A stretch of DNA of 64,000 nt from Hordeum vulgare subsp. vulgare (Eukaryota; Streptophyta; Magnoliopsida; Poales; Poaceae). The translations under genes were made by a program, and so were the position numbers. The notes below the pieces were generated by a model. The model had not been told where the DNA came from and searched no databases. It saw nothing but the letters and a program-made list of their open reading frames with translations. Shown one piece after another: positions 22,937 to 36,493 of the stretch; position 1 is the stretch's first letter, and every line of letters begins with the position of its first letter. The DNA lies in assembly GCF_904849725.1 (NCBI RefSeq), contig NC_058519.1, positions 183,323,703-183,387,702 of the forward strand. The letters run 5' to 3'.

Positions 22937-23150
22937 TCACTTCTGCAGGTCAGGTCTCCAGATGAAAATCATCATCTAAAGATTTTGCTGGAGACGTGAG
23001 GAAAATGCTTGATGGGACGCAAGAAAATATTGATGAAATAGAAATATTTCACACGTCCTTATAATTCTGTTTATGATGAAATTCCTATCTGATGAAATTG
23101 ATATCATATTCTTCAAGTCTGAAGCATATGAGATGGTAAGTTGTACTAAT

Positions 23151-26100
23151 TCATCTGCGGGATGACAAACCCAAGAGTACTGAGTGGGTTCTTGATAGTG
23201 GCTGCACACACCACATGACTGGTGAAAAAAGCTTGCGAATGAATATGCAACTAACTCCATCACCCCTGAAGCAAATCACATATGCTGACAAAGGTAAAAG
23301 CAAGGTATTGGGACTTGGCAAAGTGGCTATTTCCAAGGATAGGCACATGGACAAAGTGATGCTTGTTGAATCCCTTGGATTTAACCTCATGTCTGTCTCA
23401 ATGCTTTGTGATCTTGATATGATTGTTATCTTTGGAAGATATAGATGTGTTGTCATCATGGAATCTGACAGATCCAAAGTCTTCGAAGGTGTTAGAAGAG
23501 GGCATTTGTACATTGTTGATTTCTCTATAGGTCCTCAACCAGCCACTTTCCTTCTAGCAAAAACCTCAGAAGGGTGGCTATGGCATCGAAGACTTGGTCA
23601 TGCAGACATGAGGAATTTGCACACGCTCGCGAAGAAGAAGCATGTCATCGGCATCGAATCAGTCAAATTCCTCAAGGACCATCTTTGCGGTGCTTGTGAG
23701 TCTGGGAAAATGACCAGATCCAAGCACCCCTCGAAGACTATCATGACCACTACTCATCCATTTTAATTGCTTCACATGGATCTATTTGGACCTACTCATT
23801 ATGCCACTCTAACAAATGCAACATCTTTATATGCCTACTTATAGTTGATGATTATTCCAGATATACATGGGTGCATATCATCTTATATAAAACTAAAGTG
23901 CAGGAAGTCTTCAAACGATTTTCTTCAAGAGCCTCGACGAACTTCGGCATCAAAATCAAACACATCAGGAGTGATAATGGAACAGAATTCAAAAACACTG
24001 GTCTTGATAACTGTCTTGATGAACTTGGTATTACTCGCGAATTGTCTGCTCCTTATACTCCTCAACAGAATGGTGTCCTTGAAAGGAAGAACAGGACTCT
24101 GATTGAGATGGCAAGAACCATGCTTGAAGAATATCAGACTCCTCGTCGCTTTTGGCCTGAAGCAATCAACACTGCATGCCATATCATCAACAGGGTATAT
24201 CTTCACAAATTCCTCAAGAAAACCTCATATGAACTCCTCACAGACAAGAAACCCAATGTAAGTTATTTCAAAGTCTTTGGTGCAAAATGTTGGATTAGAG
24301 ATCATCACCATAGCTCAAAGTTTGCACCTAAGGCACATGAGGGTTTTATGCTCGGTTATGGAAAGGACTCGCACACCTACAGAGTCTTCAACAACTATCA
24401 CAACAAGGTTGTTGAGACTGTAGATGTGTGGTTCGATGAAACTAATGGATCGCAAAGAGAGCAATTGCCTCCTGGTCCAGATAAGCTATCTCCTGAGGAA
24501 GCAATAAAGCTCAAAGCTACTGAAGACATTGTTCCCACTGAGGAAATTGATGAAGAAATCATTCCCAGCACTCATGAAAATCAAGAAGATGCTCCTGAGG
24601 AAATTGCTCCAGAACCAATTCCTCAGCCTAGACGAAATCCTCAACCAGCTCATCCGAGGATTGCAAATGAAGTGGAACTTGACAAAATCCTCAATGACAT
24701 CGACGCGCCAGGTCCTCTCACTCACTCAAAAGCTTCACACTTAGTCAAATTTTGTGGGCATTTCTCCTTTGTGTCTATCACAGAACCTTCAAAAGTTGCT
24801 GAGGCTTTCATGGAACCTGAGTTGATCCAAGCCATGCAAGACGAACTTCTTCAATTCAAGCTGAATGACGTATGGGAGCTCGTCAAACGACCAGATCCTT
24901 GCAAGCACAATATCATCGGCACCAAGTGGATTTTCCGAAACAAGCAAGATGAGGATGGTCAAGTGGTGAGGAATAATGCACGACTTGTAGCCCAAGGCTA
25001 CACACAGGTTGAAGGAATAGATTTCGATGAAACTTTTGCACATGTTGCTAGACTTGAAGCTATTCGAATACTACTTGCTTATGCTAATCATCGTAACATC
25101 ATCTTATATCAAATGGATGTGAAAAGTGCATTCCTCAATGGTAAGCTTGAGGAAGAAGTATATGTTGCTCAGCCCCAGGTTTTGAGGATCCAAAAAATCC
25201 AGACAAAGTCTTCAGACTCAAAAAGGCGCTCTATGGTCTCAAGCAAGCCCCTCGGGCATGGTATGATACATTTAAGGTATTCCTCATGAAGAAAGGCTTC
25301 AAACCTGGTTCACTCGATCCAACTCTTTCCACTAAATCCTATGATAATGAACTATTTGTGTGCCAGATATATGTCGATGATATCATATTTGGCTGTACTG
25401 ACAAATGTTACAATGATGAATTTGCTTACATGATGAGTGAAGAATATCAGATGTCTATGATGGGGGAGCTGAAATTCTTCTTAGGTCTTCAAATTTGTCA
25501 ACAACGCAATGGAATCTTCATATCACAGGAGAAATACCTCAAGGATGTTCTGAGGAAATTCGACATGCATGAATGCAAAGGTGCAAGACTCCAATGCCTA
25601 CCAACGGCCACCTCTGCACTGACGAAAATGGTAAAGAATTCGATCAGCAGGTATATCGCTCCATGATTAGCTCTTTACTATATTTATGTGCATCTAGGCC
25701 AGATATAATGCTTAGTGTTTGCATGTGTGCACGTTTTCAAGCAAAACCGAAGGAATCACACCATAAGGCTGTGAAACATATTCTTCGATACTTAGCTTAC
25801 ACACCAACACTAGGATTATGGTACCCCAAGGGCTCAAATCTTCATCTTGTGGGATATTCTGATTCTGACTATGCTGGTGACCGTGTGGATCGCAAGTCAA
25901 CCCCTGGCACATGTCATTTCCTCGGAAGATCATTAGTCTGCTGGTCCTCAAAGAAGCAGAACTGCGTTTCACTCTCCACTGCCGAAGCTGAGTACATTGC
26001 TGCTGGTTCATGTTGTGCTCAATTGCTATGGATGAAGCAAACCCTCAAGGACTACAGCATCAACATGAAGAATGTGCCTCTCTACTGCGACAATGAGAGT

Positions 26101-26325
26101 GCAATTAATGAAGATTGCATACAACCCAGTATAGCACTCGAATACCAGGCACATCCAGATTCGTCATCATTTTCTTCGGGACCATGTCCTCAAGGGCAAT
26201 ATGCTCATAGACCATGTGAAGACTGACGATCAACTGGCAGATATCTTCACTAAGCCCTTGGATGAGAAAAGGTTTTGCAAGTTGCGGTGTGAGCTAAATA
26301 TCTTAGAATCTTCAAATGTTCTGTA
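23151..26325 (+). pseudogene. S protease, integrase, RT and RNase H (broken)
   Basis: Protease: EWVLDSGCTHHMTG at about 23180. Integrase: zinc-domain WHRRLGHADMRNL near 23580, second catalytic Asp in [11 protein letters not shown], Glu in [36 protein letters not shown] and an intact YVDD near 25368. RNase H: YSDSDYAGD and STAEAEYIAAG, with the last Asp in YCDNESA. The end is near 26325 (NILESSNVL). Lesions: TAA 23764-23766 and frame changes near 23860, 25185, 25580 and 26108. The order integrase then RT is copia; motif wording is close to C1, so both belong to the same broad Sirevirus-like group. Confidence 0.88.
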
Positions 26326-27077
26326 AAAACATGCACACATCCTAACACTTATGCAAAATTGATGACTTAGATGTGCAACACACGATGAATCGATTTTCTA
26401 CAACCAATGAAGAATATCACTCTTAGTGTGACGAAATAAACGAAGAAATTGATTCTCAGGGCCCTACGACAATCGTACGCGGTGTCTCAAATCAACATTC
26501 TTATATGGTGGGTCGCGCCGCCACCCAACTTGAAATTCCTCAAGTTGAATTTCTTCAAAGCTGAATTTCTTCAAAAGTTGATTTTCTTCAAAACAGTTGT
26601 TCTTCAAACTTGTTTTTCTTCAAAACTGAAACTCATCTTCATGATGCTTTGTCACAAAATCGTCAAGTTAATCAAAATCTTCAAAAACACTTGATGATTT
26701 CCGTTTACCTGGATAGACTGTGATTTCAAAGTCCTCAACAGCATTCACTTATAGCTATTTCTTCAATTTGATATTTCATCTAAGTGAATGTGATCGGACC
26801 CTACTTTCCCTCTATGCTACTCTCACCCAGTCTATTCAATTCTTCATATGCTTCTACTTGAAACTTTGTTCAAAATCCTCACTGTGTCCTAGTCAGCTGA
26901 TGATTTTGTAACAAAATCCTCAAATCTTCAAAAAAATATTTTTTAAGTGAACCCCACTTTACTCGTTCGGATAACCATGATCTCCACCGCTTTGGTCGTG
27001 GGCTACACGTGTCTTGCGGAGACATAGAGATAGGGGCTATTTGGTCCGATACTTTCGCACCAACAGTTACCACCTGG
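26326..27077 (+). other. S spacer after pol, with TTCTTCAAA repeats
   Basis: No gene seen. At 26525-26640 the word TTCTTCAAA, or close forms with TTGAATT, recurs about six times. The rest is AT-rich, ending at the TATA box at 27078. Confidence 0.6.
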
Positions 27078-27362
27078 CTATAAATATGTCCCCATCTCCC
27101 TTTGGTAAAATCTTCTTCATCCTATCGCCCTCCTGCTACAGCAAAGCTCAAAAGCCCTAGCGCTAGCGCTAGAAGTCTCGACGTCGGCGAGGAAAAGCTT
27201 GACTACCTCGACCTCTCCGTCGCCGAAACCACGCCGGAACCGGACCATCTTCGTCCGCCGCCGCCGTAGCTGTCCTCTGTTGCAAAGTTAGGGCGCAGTG
27301 GACTCGCACCGAGGAGCATCTACTGCTATTTCCTTCTCTGTTCTTCGTGCGCGCTATCTAGG
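27078..27362 (+). promoter_or_regulatory. Internal promoter, leader exon and splice donor for the S env-like ORF
   Basis: CTATAAATAT (27078-27087) is a TATA box inside the element, far from any LTR. It is followed by about 250 GC-rich bases with no ATG after about 27090, including a CTAGCGCTAGCGCTAG palindrome at about 27158. The stretch ends at a splice-donor-like GG|GTAAAT (27362/27363). The next good acceptor, GTTCACAG (ends 36579), is 8 bases before the ORF3 ATG. Without B1 and its duplication the intron would be about 334 bases. This supports independent transcription and splicing of the env-like ORF; no transcript evidence is available here. Confidence 0.6.
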
Positions 27363-27615
27363 GTAAATAAAAACCCTATTTTTACAGCTTTTTCGATCTA
27401 CTATTTTACCTTAGATGTGTGAAATATGTTTTTCCTCAAGTATCCATCAACCTCTTTTCCTCAAACACTGCTTATTCCTCAACTATTGATGAATTTCACT
27501 AAGCATCTAAAATCTTCACGAGATTCCTCAATTGTGTAAATTTTCGAATCTGTACAACTCCGGAACCCAAGAACAGTGTGCTTAGATGAATTCCTCATTC
27601 ACTGGTTAAATTCCT

Positions 27616-29434
27616 TGTTGGAATTATGCCCTAGAGGCAATAATAAATATGGTTATTATTATAATTCCTGTATCAAGATAATAGTTTATTATCCATGCTA
27701 TAATTGTATTGAATGAAGACTCATTTACATGTGTGGATACATAGACAAAACACCGTCCCTAGCATGCCTCTAGTTGGCTAGCCAGTTGGTCAATGATAGT
27801 CAGTGTCTTCTGATTATGAACAAGGTGTTGTTGCTTGATAACTGGATCACGTCATTGGGAGAATCACGTGATGGACTAGACCCAAACTAACAGACGTAGC
27901 ATGTTGATCGTGTCATTTTGTTGCTACTGTTTTCTGCGTGTCAAGTATTTATTCCTATGACCATGAGATCATATAACTCACTGACACCGGAGGAATGCTT
28001 TGTGTGTATCAAACGTCACAACGTAACTGGGTGACTATAAAGATGCTCTACAGGTATCTCCGAAGGTGTTAGTTGAGTTAGTATGGATCAAGACTGGGAT
28101 TTGTCACTCCGTGTGACGGAGAGGTATCTCGGGGCCCACTCGGTAATACAACATCGCACACAAGCCTTGCAAGCAATGTAACTTAGTGTAAGTTGCGGGA
28201 TCTTGTATCACGGAACGAGTAAAGAGACTTGCCGGTAAACGAGATTGAAATAGGTATGCGGATACTGACGATCGAATCTCGGGCAAGTAACATACCGAAG
28301 GACAAAGGGAATGGCATACGGGATTATACGAATCCTTGGCACTGAGGTTCAAACGATAAGATCTTCGTAGAATATGTAGGATCCAATATGGGCATCCAGG
28401 TCCCGCTATTGGATATTGACCGAGGAGTCTCTCGGGTCATGTCTACATAGTTCTCGAACCCGCAGGGTCTGCACACTTAAGGTTCGACGTTGTTTTATGC
28501 GTATTTGAGTTATATGGTTGGTTACCGAATGTTGTTCGGAGTCCCGGATGAGATCACGGACGTCACGAGGGTTTCCGGAATGGTCCGAAAACGAAGATTG
28601 ATATATAGGATGACCTCATTTGATTACCGGAAGGTTTTCGGAGTTACCGGGAATGTACCGGGAATGACGAATGGGTTCCGGGAGTTCACCGGGGGGGGCA
28701 ACCCACCCCGGGGAAGCCCATAGGCCTTTGGGGAGACACACCAGCCCTTAGGGGCTGGTGGGACAGCCCACAAGTGCTCTATGCGCCAAGAGAAGAAAAA
28801 TCAAGAGGAAAAGAAAAAAAAGGAGGAGGTGGGAAGGGAGGGGGACTCCCTCCCACCAAACCTAGTCCAACTCGGTTTGGGGGGGGAGAGTCCTCCCCCT
28901 TGGCTCGGCCGACCCCCTTGAGGGTCCTTGGACCCCAAGGCAAGGCCCCCTCCCTCCCACCTATATATACGGAGGTTTTAGGGCTGATTTGAGACGACTT
29001 TTCCACGGCAGCCCGACCACATACCTCCACGGTTTTTCCTCTAGATCGCGTTTCTGCAGAGCTCGGGCGGAGCCCTGCTGAGACAAGGTCATCACCAACC
29101 TACGGAGCGCCGTCATGCTGCCCGAGAACTCTTCTACCTCTCCGTCTCTCTTGCTGGATCAAGAAGGCCGAGATCATCGTCGAGCTGTACGTGTGCTGAA
29201 CGCGGAGGTGCCGTCCGTTCGGTACTAGATCGTGGGACTGATCGCGGGATTGTTCGCGGGGCGGATCGAGGGACGTGAGGACGTTCCACTACATCAACCG
29301 CGTTCTCTAATGCTTCTGCTGTACGATCTACAAGGGTACGTAGATCACTCATCCCCTCTCGTAGATGGACATCACCATGATAGGTCTTCGTGCGCGTAGG
29401 AAAATTTTTGTTTCCCATGCGACGTTCCCCAACA
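27616..29434 (+). repeat. B1 5' LTR
   Basis: 1819 bp. Identical to the 3' LTR for the first 972 bases, one mismatch at 28588, then a dense cluster of about 15 differences from 28948 to about 29310, and then identical to the end. TATA box at 28961-28970. Confidence 0.95.
28961..28970 (+). promoter_or_regulatory. B1 5' LTR TATA box
   Basis: CTATATATAC after a C-rich stretch; the 3' LTR copy is at 36020-36029. Known BARE promoters have TATA boxes in this part of the LTR. Confidence 0.7.
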
Positions 29435-29435
29435 G

Positions 29436-29448
29436 TGGCATCATGAGC
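29436..29448 (+). other. B1 primer-binding site (altered tRNA-Met)
   Basis: TGGCATCATGAGC begins 1 base after the LTR. It differs from TGGTATCAGAGC by one substitution and one extra T. Confidence 0.7.
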
Positions 29449-30690
29449 TAGGTTCATGCGTAGATGTATTCTCGAGTAGAACACAAAAGTTTTTGTGGGC
29501 GGTGATGTGCGTTTTGCTGCCCTCCTTAGTCTTTTCTTGATTCCGCGGTATTGTTGGATTGAAGCGGCTTGGACCGACATTACTCGTACGCTTACGAGAG
29601 ACTGGTTTCATCGTTACGAGTAACCCCCTTTGCTCAAAGATGACTGGCAAGTGTCGGTTTCTCAAACTTTAGTTGAATCGGATTTGACCGAGGAGGTCCT
29701 TGGATGAGGTTAAATAGCAACTCATATATCTCCGTTGTGGTGTTTGCGTAAGTAAGATGCGATCCTACTAGATACCCTTGGTCACCACGTAAAACATGCA
29801 ACAACAAAATTAGAGGACGTCTAACTTGTTTTTGCAGGGTATGATTGTGATGTGATATGGCCAACGATGTGATGTGATATATTGGATGTATGAGATGATC
29901 ATGTTGTAATAGAAATATCGACTTGCACGTCGATGGTACGGCAACCGGCAGGAGCCATAGGGTTGTCTTTAAACTAACGTTTGTGCTTGCAGATGCGTTT
30001 ACTATTTTGCTAGGATGTAGCTTTGGTAGTAATAGCATAAGTAGCACGACAACCCCGACGGCAACACGTTGATGGATGATCATGGTGTGGCGCCGGTGAC
30101 AAGAAGATCGTGCCGGTGCTTTGGTGATCGAGATCAAGAAGCACGTGATGATGGCCATATCATGTCACTTATGAATTGCATGTGATGTTAATCCTTTTAT
30201 GCACCTTATTTTGCTTAGAACGACGGTAGCATTATGAGGTGATCTCTCACTAAAATTTCAAGACGAAATTGTGTTCTCCCCGACTGTGCACCGTTGCTAT
30301 AGTTCGTCGTTTCGAGACACCACGTGATGATCGGGTGTGATAGACTCAACGTTCACATACAACGGGTGCAAAACAGTTGCGCACGCGGAACACTCGGGTT
30401 AAGCTTGACGAGCCTAGCATGTGCAGACATGGCCTCGGAACACATGAGACCGAAAGGTCGATCATGAATCATATAGTTGATATGATTAGCATAGGGATGC
30501 TTACTACTAAAACTATACTCGACTCACGTGATGATCGGACTTGGGATAGTGTAAGTGGATCATGAACCACTCAAATGACTAGAGAGATGTACTTTTTGAG
30601 TGGGAGTTTAGCATATAATTTGATTAAGTTGAACTCTAATTATCTTGAACATAGTCTAAGTCCACTTTGAATATATTTGTGTTGTAGATC
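29449..30690 (+). other. B1 untranslated leader
   Basis: About 1.24 kb between the primer site and the gag-pol ATG, with many short frames but no supported gene. Long leaders are normal for BARE-type elements and hold their packaging signals. Confidence 0.7.
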
Positions 30691-33600
30691 ATGGCTCACG
30701 CGACAGTCATCCTGAATTTTAATACGTTCCTAGAGAAAGCTAAGTTGAAAGATGATGGAAGCAACTTTGTAGACTGGGCTCGTAATCTTAAGCTAATCTT
30801 ACAAGCTGGGAAGAAGGATTATGTCCTTAATGCTGCGCTAGGAGATGAACCACCCGCTACGGCTGATCAGGATGTTAAGAACGCTTGGCTAGCACGTAAG
30901 GAGGACTACTCAATAGTTCAATGTGCAGTCTTGTATGGCTTAGAACCGGGACTTCAACGTCGCTTTGAGCGTCATGGAGCATTTGAGATGTTCCAGGAGT
31001 TGGAGTTTATCTTTCAGAAGAACGCCCGGATCGAGAGGTATGAGACCTCCGATAAATTCTATGCTTGCAAGATGGAGGAAAACTCGTCTATCAGTGAACA
31101 TGTGCTCAAAATGTCTGGGTACTCAAACCGTCTAGCTGAGCTGGGGATTGAACTCCCGCAAGAAGCTATCACTGACAGAATCCTTCAATCACTGCCGCCA
31201 AGCTATAAAGGCTTTGTGTTGAACTACAACATGCAAGGGATGAACAAGTCTCCCGGCGAGTTGTTTGCGATGCTGAAAGTCGCAGAGTCTGAACTCCGTA
31301 AAGAGCATCAAGTGTTGATGGTGAGCAAGACCACTAGTTTCAAGAGAAACGGCAAAGGCAAGAAGGGCAATTCGAAGAAGTGCGGCAATCCTGTTGCCAA
31401 TCCGCCGAAGAAACCCAAGGTTGGACCTAAGCCTGAAACAGAGTGCTTCTATTGCAAGGGTATGGGTCACTGGAAGCGCAATTGCCCCAAGTATCTGGCG
31501 GATAAGAAGGCGGGCAAAGAAAAATCAGGTATATTTGATATACATGTTATTGATGTGTACTTAACCGGCTCTCGTAGTAGTGCCTGGGTATTCGATACTG
31601 GTTCTGTTGCTCACATTTGCAACTCGAAGCAGGAACTGCGGAATAGACGAAGGCTGGCAAAAGACGAAGTGACGATGCGCGTAGGAAATGGTTCCAAGGT
31701 TGATGCAATCGCCGTCGGCACAGTGTCACTTCAGCTACCATCGGGATTAGTGATGAACTTAAATCGTTGTTATTTAGTGCCTGCGTTGAGCATGAACATT
31801 ATATCTGGATCTTGTTTATTGCGAGACGGTTACTCTTTTAAGTCTGAGAATAATGGTTGTTCTATTTCTATGAGTAACATCTTTTATGGTCATGCACCGA
31901 ATGTGAGAGGATTGTTCATATTGAATCTTGATAGCGATACGCATATACATAACATTGAGACCAAAAGAGTTAGAGTAAACAATGATAGCGCCATATTTTT
32001 GTGGCACTGCCGCTTGGGTCATATTGGTGTAAAGCGCATGAAGAAACTCCATGCTGATGGACTTTTGGAGTCACTTGACTTTGATTCACTTGACACGTGC
32101 GAGCCATGCCTCATGGGCAAGATGACTAAGACTCCATTCTCCGGAACAATGGAGCGTGCAAGTGACTTGTTGGAAATCATACATACCGATGTGTGTGGTC
32201 CAATGAGCGTAGAGGCACGCGGCGGATATCGTTATTTTCTCACCTTCACTGACGATTTAAGTAGATATGGTTATGTCTACTTGATGAAGCACAAGTCTGA
32301 AACATTTGAAAAGTTCAAGCAATTTCAGAGTGAAGTGGAAAATCATCGTAACAAGAAGATCAAGTTCCTACGGTCTGATCGTGGGGGTGAATATCTGAGT
32401 TTTGAGTTTGGTGCTCACTTAAGACAATGTGGAATTGTTTCGCAGTTAACACCGCCTGGAACACCACAGCGTAATGGTGTGTCCGAACGTCGTAATCGTA
32501 CTTTGTTAGAGATGGTGCGATCTATGATGTCTCTTACTGATTTGCCGTTATCATTTTGGGGTTATGCATTAGAAACAGCTGCATTCACTTTAAATAGGGC
32601 ACCATCAAAATCCGTTGAGACGACACCATACGAACTGTGGTATGGCAAAAGGCCAAAGTTGTCGTCTCTTAAAGTTTGGGGATGTGATGCTTATGTCAAA
32701 AAGCTTCAGCCTGAAAAGCTGGAACCCAAAGCGGAAAGGTGCGTCTTCATAGGTTACCCAAAAGAGACAGTTGGGTACACCTTCTATCTCAAATCCGAGG
32801 GCAAAGTGTTTGTTGCTAAAAACGGAGCTTTTCTCGAGAAGGAGTTTCTCTCGAGAGAATTGAATGGGAGGAAGATAGAACTTGACGAGGTTGTCGAACC
32901 TCTCATCCCTCTGGATGGTGGCGGAGGGCAAGGGGAAATCTCTGTCATTGCAACGCCGGTTGAGGAGGAAGTTAATGATGATGATCATGAAACTCCAGTT
33001 CAAGTTTCTTTTGAACCACACAGGTCAACGAGATCACGCGCTGCTCCAGAGTGGTACGGTAATCCCGTCTTATCAATCATGTTGTTAGACAACAACGAAC
33101 CTGCAAATTATGAAGAAGCAATGGTGGGCCCAGATTCCAACAAATGGCTAGAAGCCATGAAATCCGAGATAGGATCCATGTATGAGAACAAAGTGTGGAC
33201 TTTGGAGGTACTACCTGAGGGTCGCAAGGCTATTCAGAACAAATGGATCTTTAAGAGGAAGACGGACGCTGACGGCAATGTGACCGTTTATAAAGCTTGA
33301 CTTGTGGCAAAGGGTTTTTCACAAGTTCAAGGAGTTGCCTACGATGAGACTTTCTCACCCGTAGCGATGCTTAAGTCCGTTAGAATCATGTTAGCAATAG
33401 CTGCATTTTTCGATTATGAAATCTGGCAGATGGATGTCAAAACGGCGTTCCTTAACGGTTTCCGTAAGGAAGAGTTGTATATGATGCAACCCGAAGGTTT
33501 TGTCGATCCTAAAAATGCTGACAAGGTGTGCAAGCTCCAGCGATCCATTTATGGACTAGTGCAAGCATCTCGGAGTTGGAACAAACGCTTTGATGAGGTG

Positions 33601-34623
33601 ATCAAAGCATTTGGGTTTATACAAGTGGTTGGAGAATCTTGTATTTACAAGAAAGTGAGTGGGAGCTCTGTGGCGTTTCTAATATTATATGTGGATGACA
33701 TATTACTGATTGGAAACAACGTAGAGCTTTTGGAGAGCATAAAAGGTTACTTGAATAAAAGTTTCTCTATGAAGGACCTAGGAGAAGCTGCTTACATTCT
33801 AGGCATTAAGATCTGTAGGGATAGATCAAAACGCCTGATAGGACTTTCACAAAGCACATACCTTGATAAAGTTTTGAAGAAGTTCAAAATGGAACAGTCC
33901 AAGAAAGGGTTCTTGCCAGTTTTACAAGGTACGAGATTGAGTAAGACTCAGTGCCCAGCCATAGGTTCTATCATGTATGCAATGCTGTGCACTAGACCGG
34001 ATGTTAGCCTGGCCATAAGTATGGCAGGTAGGTTCCACAGTAATCCAGGAGTGGATCACTGGACAGCGGTCAAGAATATCCTGAAGTACCTGAAAAGGAC
34101 TAAGGAGATGTTTCTCGTGTATGGAGGTGACGAAGAGCTCGCCGTAAAAGGTTACGTCGATGCAAGCTTTGACACAGATCCGGACGACTCTAAGTCGCAA
34201 ACCGGATACGTATTTATTCTTAATGGGGGTGCAGTAAGCTGGTGCAGTTCCAAGCAAAGCGTCGTAGTAGATTCTACATGTGAAGCGGAGTACATGGCTG
34301 CCTCGGAGGCGGCTAAGGAGGGTGTCTGGATGAAGCAGTTCATGACGGATCTTGGAGTGGTGCCAAGTGCACTGGATCCAATAACCTTGTTCTGTGACAA
34401 CACGGGTGCCATTGCCTTAGCAAAGGAACCACGGTTTCACAAGAAGACCAGACACATCAAACGACGCTTCAACCTCATCCGCGACTACGTCGAGGAAGAG
34501 GACGTAAATATATGCAAAGTGCACACGGATCTGAATGTAGCAGACCCGCTGACTAAACCTCTTCCACGGCCAAAACATGATCGACACCAGAACTGTATGG
34601 GTGTTAGATTTATTACAATGTAA
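30691..34623 (+). pseudogene. B1 gag-pol polyprotein, one in-frame stop
   Basis: A single frame of 1310 codons from MAHATVILNF to GVRFITM, interrupted only by TGA at 33298-33300 (codon 870), just before LVAKGFSQ in the RT; the family usually has an Arg codon there. Domains: copia gag (1-240); CCHC knuckle CFYCKGMGHWKRNC (252-265); protease FDTGS (Asp 302); integrase with zinc domain from about 438 and catalytic Asp 500, Asp 563 and Glu 599 (35 residues between the last two, as expected); RT with YVDD at 1000-1003; RNase H with Asp about 1157, EAEY and CDNTGA. All catalytic residues I can check are present. Loss of RT and RNase H by one stop would make this copy dependent on relatives unless read through. 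Confidence 0.93.
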
Positions 34624-34663
34624 TTCACATGGTGATGTGAGGGCTGAATTATTGACTCTAGTG

Positions 34664-34675
34664 CAAGTGGGAGAC
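34664..34675 (+). other. B1 polypurine tract
   Basis: Purine-rich CAAGTGGGAGAC directly before the 3' LTR. Confidence 0.8.
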
Positions 34676-36493
34676 TGTTGGAATTATGCCCTAGAGGCAA
34701 TAATAAATATGGTTATTATTATAATTCCTGTATCAAGATAATAGTTTATTATCCATGCTATAATTGTATTGAATGAAGACTCATTTACATGTGTGGATAC
34801 ATAGACAAAACACCGTCCCTAGCATGCCTCTAGTTGGCTAGCCAGTTGGTCAATGATAGTCAGTGTCTTCTGATTATGAACAAGGTGTTGTTGCTTGATA
34901 ACTGGATCACGTCATTGGGAGAATCACGTGATGGACTAGACCCAAACTAACAGACGTAGCATGTTGATCGTGTCATTTTGTTGCTACTGTTTTCTGCGTG
35001 TCAAGTATTTATTCCTATGACCATGAGATCATATAACTCACTGACACCGGAGGAATGCTTTGTGTGTATCAAACGTCACAACGTAACTGGGTGACTATAA
35101 AGATGCTCTACAGGTATCTCCGAAGGTGTTAGTTGAGTTAGTATGGATCAAGACTGGGATTTGTCACTCCGTGTGACGGAGAGGTATCTCGGGGCCCACT
35201 CGGTAATACAACATCGCACACAAGCCTTGCAAGCAATGTAACTTAGTGTAAGTTGCGGGATCTTGTATCACGGAACGAGTAAAGAGACTTGCCGGTAAAC
35301 GAGATTGAAATAGGTATGCGGATACTGACGATCGAATCTCGGGCAAGTAACATACCGAAGGACAAAGGGAATGGCATACGGGATTATACGAATCCTTGGC
35401 ACTGAGGTTCAAACGATAAGATCTTCGTAGAATATGTAGGATCCAATATGGGCATCCAGGTCCCGCTATTGGATATTGACCGAGGAGTCTCTCGGGTCAT
35501 GTCTACATAGTTCTCGAACCCGCAGGGTCTGCACACTTAAGGTTCGACGTTGTTTTATGCGTATTTGAGTTATATGGTTGGTTACCGAATGTTGTTCGGA
35601 GTCCCGGATGAGATCACGGACGTCACGAGGGTTTCCGGAATGGTCCGGAAACGAAGATTGATATATAGGATGACCTCATTTGATTACCGGAAGGTTTTCG
35701 GAGTTACCGGGAATGTACCGGGAATGACGAATGGGTTCCGGGAGTTCACCGGGGGGGGCAACCCACCCCGGGGAAGCCCATAGGCCTTTGGGGAGACACA
35801 CCAGCCCTTAGGGGCTGGTGGGACAGCCCACAAGTGCTCTATGCGCCAAGAGAAGAAAAATCAAGAGGAAAAGAAAAAAAAGGAGGAGGTGGGAAGGGAG
35901 GGGGACTCCCTCCCACCAAACCTAGTCCAACTCGGTTTGGGGGGGGAGAGTCCTCCCCCTTGGCTCGGCCGACCCCCTTGAGGGTCCTTGGACCCCAAGG
36001 CAAGGCCCGTCCCTCCCACCTATATATACGGAGGTTTTAGGACTGATTTGAGATGACTTTTCCTCAGCAGCCCGACCACATACCTCCACGGTTTTTCCTC
36101 TAGATCGCGTTTCTGCGGAGCTCGGGCGGAGCCCTGCTGAGACAAGGTCATCACCAACCTCCGGAGCGCCGTCACGCTGCCGGAGAACTCTTCTACCTCT
36201 CCGTCTCTCTTGCTGGATCAAGAAGGCCGATTTCATCGTCGAGCTGTACGTGTGTTGAACGCGGAGGTGCCGTCCGTTCGGTACTAGATCGTGGGACTGA
36301 TCGTGGGATTGTTCGCGGGGCGGATCGTGGGACGTGAGGACGTTCCACTACATCAACCGCGTTCTCTAACGCTTCTGCTGTACGATCTACAAGGGTACGT
36401 AGATCACTCATCCCCTCTCGTAGATGGACATCACCATGATAGGTCTTCGTGCGCGTAGGAAAATTTTTGTTTCCCATGCGACGTTCCCCAACA
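34676..36493 (+). repeat. B1 3' LTR
   Basis: 1818 bp, one base shorter than the 5' LTR because of an indel near 36008. Followed by the duplication ttcct. TATA box at 36020-36029. Confidence 0.95.

Larger units (their letters stand above)
27616..36493 (+). mobile_element. B1: BARE/Angela/WIS-type copia element
   Basis: 8878 bp flanked by ttcct (27611-27615 and 36494-36498). LTRs start TGTTGGAATTATGCCC and end CCCCAACA, the signature of the Angela/BARE1/WIS lineage. The first 1330 or so LTR bases are almost identical between the two copies, so it is the youngest insertion here. Inside are a primer site, a 1.25-kb leader, one gag-pol frame with a single stop, and a PPT. It sits inside the presumed intron of the S env-like gene. 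Confidence 0.95.

Noticed and set aside
28690..28760. Pack-type or DNA-transposon termini in GC-rich LTR blocks
   Set aside because: No terminal inverted repeats with target duplications; both copies match as LTR parts.
28774..29030. Open frames on both strands in the B1 LTR, repeated at 35834
   Set aside because: Purine- and C-rich U3 DNA next to the TATA box; low complexity, and duplicated only because it is LTR.
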